From Mobilisporobacter senegalensis (lineage in GTDB: Bacteria > Bacillota > Clostridia > Lachnospirales > Lachnospiraceae): 64,000 nucleotides of DNA. Position 1 is the first letter of the stretch, and each line of letters begins with the position of its first letter. This document shows, one piece after another, positions 60,862 to 64,000 of this stretch. The stretch spans positions 186,001 to 250,000 of the forward strand of contig NZ_RJVG01000004.1 of assembly GCF_003752155.1 (NCBI RefSeq), written 5' to 3'. The notes under the pieces were generated by a model. That model was not told the origin of the DNA and ran no database searches. It worked only from the letters and a program-made list of their open reading frames with translations. A program made the position numbers and the translations under genes.

Positions 60862-63800
60862 TTATTCTTCAGATGCTAATTTTACTAATTTTTCATACTT
60901 CGCTTTTGCATCTTTTTCTGATTTCGCAAACAATTTCGCTGCTTTTTCTGGATTAGAACGAGCAAGTGAACTATAACGAACTTCATTTTGAAGGAATTCC
61001 TGATAATCTGCAGTAGGTGCCTTGCTATCTAATTGGAATGGATTCTTTCCTTCTTCTGCAAGACGTGGATCGAATCTGAATAGATGCCAGTAACCTGATT
61101 GCACCGCACGTTTTTCTTCGGTCTGAGCACCTTTCATACCGCCTTTGATACCATGATTGATACATGGAGCATAAGCAATAATGATAGATGGTCCTGGATA
61201 GCTTTCCGCTTCTACAAATGCTTTCACGCATTGATTGTAATCAGCACCCTGAGCGATTTGTGCTACATATACATAGCCGTAGCTCATTGCAATCGCTGCA
61301 AGATCTTTCTTTTTAACTTCTTTTCCGCCAGCTGCGAATTGAGCAATTGCACCGGTTGGAGTAGCTTTAGAAGATTGTCCGCCGGTATTAGAGTAAACTT
61401 CTGTATCAAATACAAGAATATTAACATCTTGTCCACTGGCAATTACATGGTCTAATCCGCCAAAACCAATATCATAAGCCCAGCCATCTCCACCAAAAAT
61501 CCATTGAGATTTCTTAGCCAGGTAGTCTTTTTCTTTTAATAGTTCTTTCGCTTCAGTACTGTTTTCAGATTCTAAAGCTGCAACTAACGCTCTTGTAGCT
61601 AATCCGTTGGCACCACTGTGATCTTTTGTTTCAAGATATTTTTCACATGCTGCTTTTATATCATCTTTCTTAGTAACCTTAGATAATGCTTCTACGGAAG
61701 AAAGTAAACGGCCTCTTAATGCCTGATTTGCTAAATGCATACCATAACCATATTCTGCATTATCTTCAAATAATGAATTAGCCCATGCTGGACCACGTCC
61801 ATCAGGTCCCACCGTATATGGAGTAGAAGGTGAAGATCCACCCCAGATTGAAGAACAACCTGTTGCATTGGAAATTAACATTCTATCTCCAAATAATTGA
61901 GTTGCAAGTTTGGCATAAGGAGTTTCTCCACAACCAGCACAAGCACCTGAGAACTCAAGTAATGGTTTCTTAAATTGGCTGCCTTTAACACTTGATTCTT
62001 TAAACTTATCTAACACAGCCTCTGGTGTTCCAAGTGTTGTAGCATAATCAGCTAATTTTTGTGAATCTAATTGAGATTCCAGATTCTTCATAACTAATGC
62101 TTTCTCGCCCTTCTTACCTGGACATACATTAGCACATGATCCACATCCTGTACAATCAAGTACAGATACAGAAATTGCAAATTTATATCCTGGCATACCT
62201 GTCATATCAAGCATTAATGAACCTTCCGGTGCATTAGCAGCATCACTTTCATTCATTACCACTGGACGAATGACAGCGTGTGGACATACATAAGAACAGA
62301 AGTTACATTGAATACAATTATCAGGCTTCCATTCTGGAACATCTACTGCTATACCACGTTTTTCATAAGCAGCCGAACCTTGAACCATCATACCATCAAC
62401 ATAATCAACAAATGCAGATACAGGAAGTGAGTTACCTTCTTGGGCATTAATTGGATTTTGAATATTGTTAACATAATCAACAAGACCTTTTCTGCTGCCG
62501 GTTGCTGTTACAGATAAATCTTCATCTGCTGCACTTGCCCAGGAAGCTGGAACTTTAACTTCAACAATATCAGTAACACCACGATCAATTGCATCATGAT
62601 TCATCTTAACAATAGCTTCACCTTTTTTGCCATAAGAAGCTGTAGCAGCATCTTTCATATATTTTACTGCATCATCTACTGGAATGATATTAGCTAATTT
62701 AAAGAATGCAGCTTGAAGAACTGTATTAATACGTCCACCAAGACCGATTTCTTTACCAATTGAAATACCATCAATTGTATAGAATTTAATATTATGTTCA
62801 GCCATATAACGTTTTGCCTGGCCTGGAATATGTTTTTCAATCTCTTCCATGGACCATCCGCAATTAAGCAGGAAGATTCCACCGTCTTTAAGATCCTGAA
62901 CCATATTGTATTTCCTTATATAAGATGGATTATGACAGGCAACAAAATTAGCTTTCTTAATTAAATATGTAGCTTTGATTGGATCTTTACCAAAACGTAA
63001 GTGGGAAATTGTTACACCACCAGATTTTTTGGAATCATAATCAAAATAAGCCTGAGCATACATATCAGTATGATCACCAATGATCTTAATGGAGTTCTTA
63101 TTCGCACCTACAGTACCATCTGCACCAAGACCCCAGAATTTGCAACTGATTGTACTTTCAGGAGTTGTATTTGGATTTTCTTTTAAGTCAAGAGAAAGAT
63201 GAGTTACATCATCATTGATACCGATAGTAAATTTCTTCTTCTCTGTATTACGGTAAACTGCAATAATTTGAGCAGGAGTTGTATCTTTTGAGCCAAGGCC
63301 ATAACGTCCTGTATAGATTGGAACATTATCAAATTTAGTATCTTTTAATGCTGCAACGACATCAAGATAAAGTGGTTCACCAAGAGAACCCGGCTCTTTC
63401 GTTCTGTCTAATACGCTAATTTGTTTTACAGTATCAGGAATTGCATCAATAAGATGTTCTGCACTGAATGGTCTATATAATCTTACTTTCACAACGCCGA
63501 CTTTTTCCCCGGCAGCGATTAAATAATCAATTGTTTCATCGATTGTTTCACATACAGAACCCATTGCAATAATAACTTTTTCTGCATCCGGAGCTCCATA
63601 GTAATTGAATAGTTTATAGTTTGTACCAATTTTAGCATTCACTTGGTTCATGTAGTCTTCTACAATACCAGGAACCGCATCATAATATGTATTGCATGCT
63701 TCTCTTGCCTGGAAGAATACGTCTGGGTTCTGAGCTGAACCACGAAGAACTGGATGTTCAGGATTTAAAGCACGGCGACGGAAAGCATCTATTGCATCCA

Positions 63801-64000
63801 TATCAACCATATCCTTAAGGTCTTCATAATCCCATTGTTCAATTTTTTGAAGTTCATGGGATGTTCTGAAACCATCAAAGAAGTGTACAAATGGTACTCT
63901 TCCCTTGATTGTAGAAAGATGAGCTACAGCTCCTAAATCCATAACTTCTTGTACACTACTGCTGCATAGGAAAGCAAAACCAGTTTGGCGACATGCATAA
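60862..64000 (-). CDS. nifJ: Pyruvate:ferredoxin (flavodoxin) oxidoreductase, 5' end cut by window
   Basis: The frame is open to the window edge (about 1045 of an expected 1180 residues). Upstream of the internal ATG at 63942 it continues as ACRQTGFAFLCSSSVQEV, so the N-terminus lies outside. Visible domains: rest of the domain I/II region, gamma domain GLGADGTVGANKNSIKIIGD, two 4Fe-4S ferredoxin motifs CIQCNFCSYVCP and CTGCGSCANVCP, then the TPP domain with FSGACAGCGETPY, NATGCSSIWGGS, GGDGWAYDIGFGG and DTEVYSNTGGQ. It oxidises pyruvate to acetyl-CoA and CO2, reducing ferredoxin, the low-potential donor that radical SAM and activase enzymes need. Confidence 0.96.
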   Translation of the reverse strand, partial: YACRQTGFAFLCSSSVQEVMDLGAVAHLSTIKGRVPFVHFFDGFRTSHELQKIEQWDYEDLKDMVDMDAIDAFRRRALNPEHPVLRGSAQNPDVFFQAREACNTYYDAVPGIVEDYMNQVNAKIGTNYKLFNYYGAPDAEKVIIAMGSVCETIDETIDYLIAAGEKVGVVKVRLYRPFSAEHLIDAIPDTVKQISVLDRTKEPGSLGEPLYLDVVAALKDTKFDNVPIYTGRYGLGSKDTTPAQIIAVYRNTEKKKFTIGINDDVTHLSLDLKENPNTTPESTISCKFWGLGADGTVGANKNSIKIIGDHTDMYAQAYFDYDSKKSGGVTISHLRFGKDPIKATYLIKKANFVACHNPSYIRKYNMVQDLKDGGIFLLNCGWSMEEIEKHIPGQAKRYMAEHNIKFYTIDGISIGKEIGLGGRINTVLQAAFFKLANIIPVDDAVKYMKDAATASYGKKGEAIVKMNHDAIDRGVTDIVEVKVPASWASAADEDLSVTATGSRKGLVDYVNNIQNPINAQEGNSLPVSAFVDYVDGMMVQGSAAYEKRGIAVDVPEWKPDNCIQCNFCSYVCPHAVIRPVVMNESDAANAPEGSLMLDMTGMPGYKFAISVSVLDCTGCGSCANVCPGKKGEKALVMKNLESQLDSQKLADYATTLGTPEAVLDKFKESSVKGSQFKKPLLEFSGACAGCGETPYAKLATQLFGDRMLISNATGCSSIWGGSSPSTPYTVGPDGRGPAWANSLFEDNAEYGYGMHLANQALRGRLLSSVEALSKVTKKDDIKAACEKYLETKDHSGANGLATRALVAALESENSTEAKELLKEKDYLAKKSQWIFGGDGWAYDIGFGGLDHVIASGQDVNILVFDTEVYSNTGGQSSKATPTGAIAQFAAGGKEVKKKDLAAIAMSYGYVYVAQIAQGADYNQCVKAFVEAESYPGPSIIIAYAPCINHGIKGGMKGAQTEEKRAVQSGYWHLFRFDPRLAEEGKNPFQLDSKAPTADYQEFLQNEVRYSSLARSNPEKAAKLFAKSEKDAKAKYEKLVKLASEE

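Overview
The window reads as a chromosomal segment of an AT-rich, strictly anaerobic Gram-positive Firmicute, most likely a Lachnospiraceae (Clostridium cluster XIVa) relative. The signs are AGGAGG-type ribosome binding sites, perfect sigma-A promoters, pyruvate:ferredoxin oxidoreductase, CdaA/CdaR, TagD/TagF-type wall polymer genes, a YolD/UmuC pair and many radical SAM enzymes. Most genes lie on the minus strand. No rRNA, tRNA, CRISPR array or integrase was seen.

Layout. 0-7 kb: a truncated PLP aminotransferase, a cytidylate-kinase-like protein and a complete branched-chain amino acid ABC importer (livJ-H-M-G-F). 7-11 kb: a TIM-barrel protein, a zinc-ribbon protein, ClpX and an HtrA-type protease. 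11-14 kb (plus strand): a polyprenyl glycosylphosphotransferase and an LCP ligase for envelope glycopolymers. 14-20 kb: an LXG/WXG-like protein with a papain/C39-like cysteine peptidase end, followed by three paralogous lipoproteins. One lipoprotein is frameshifted, and pieces of the toxin-like gene remain between the copies. 20-24 kb: two CDP-glycerol glycerophosphotransferases, a HAD phosphatase and tagD. 24-31.5 kb: leuA, an FAD oxidoreductase, HPr, cdaR, cdaA and two membrane proteins. 31.5-33.3 kb: tandem repeats and decayed fragments. 57.5-64 kb: lysS, greA, an unknown protein and nifJ, which runs off the window.

Between 33.37 and 57.51 kb lies what I interpret as a genomic island inserted at the 3' end of lysS. 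A 39-bp imperfect direct repeat (35/39 identical) containing the last codons of lysS flanks it. Inside are yolD and umuC, two decayed genes (uracil-DNA glycosylase, TIGR04076), and a tight, co-directional 16-gene operon (53.1 to 33.5 kb) behind one TTGACA-17-TATTAT promoter.

This operon is the most interesting part. It encodes a polyprenyl diphosphate synthase, an SPL-like radical SAM protein with a helical-repeat front end, a methyltransferase, a TrpD-like phosphoribosyltransferase, three U32-type Fe-S proteins (two forming a UbiU/UbiV-like pair), two B12-binding-type radical SAM proteins, an MJ0619/Tes-like radical SAM protein, and a UbiA prenyltransferase. It also encodes a squalene-hopene-cyclase-like domain fused to an FtsX/MacB permease, its ABC ATPase, an ICMT plus methyltransferase fusion, a second alpha-toroid protein and an HgdC-type activase. 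I infer an oxygen-independent pathway for building, modifying and exporting an unusual isoprenoid lipid or meroterpenoid (quinone-like or membrane-spanning). I know of no described system with this composition. The product is not deducible from sequence alone.
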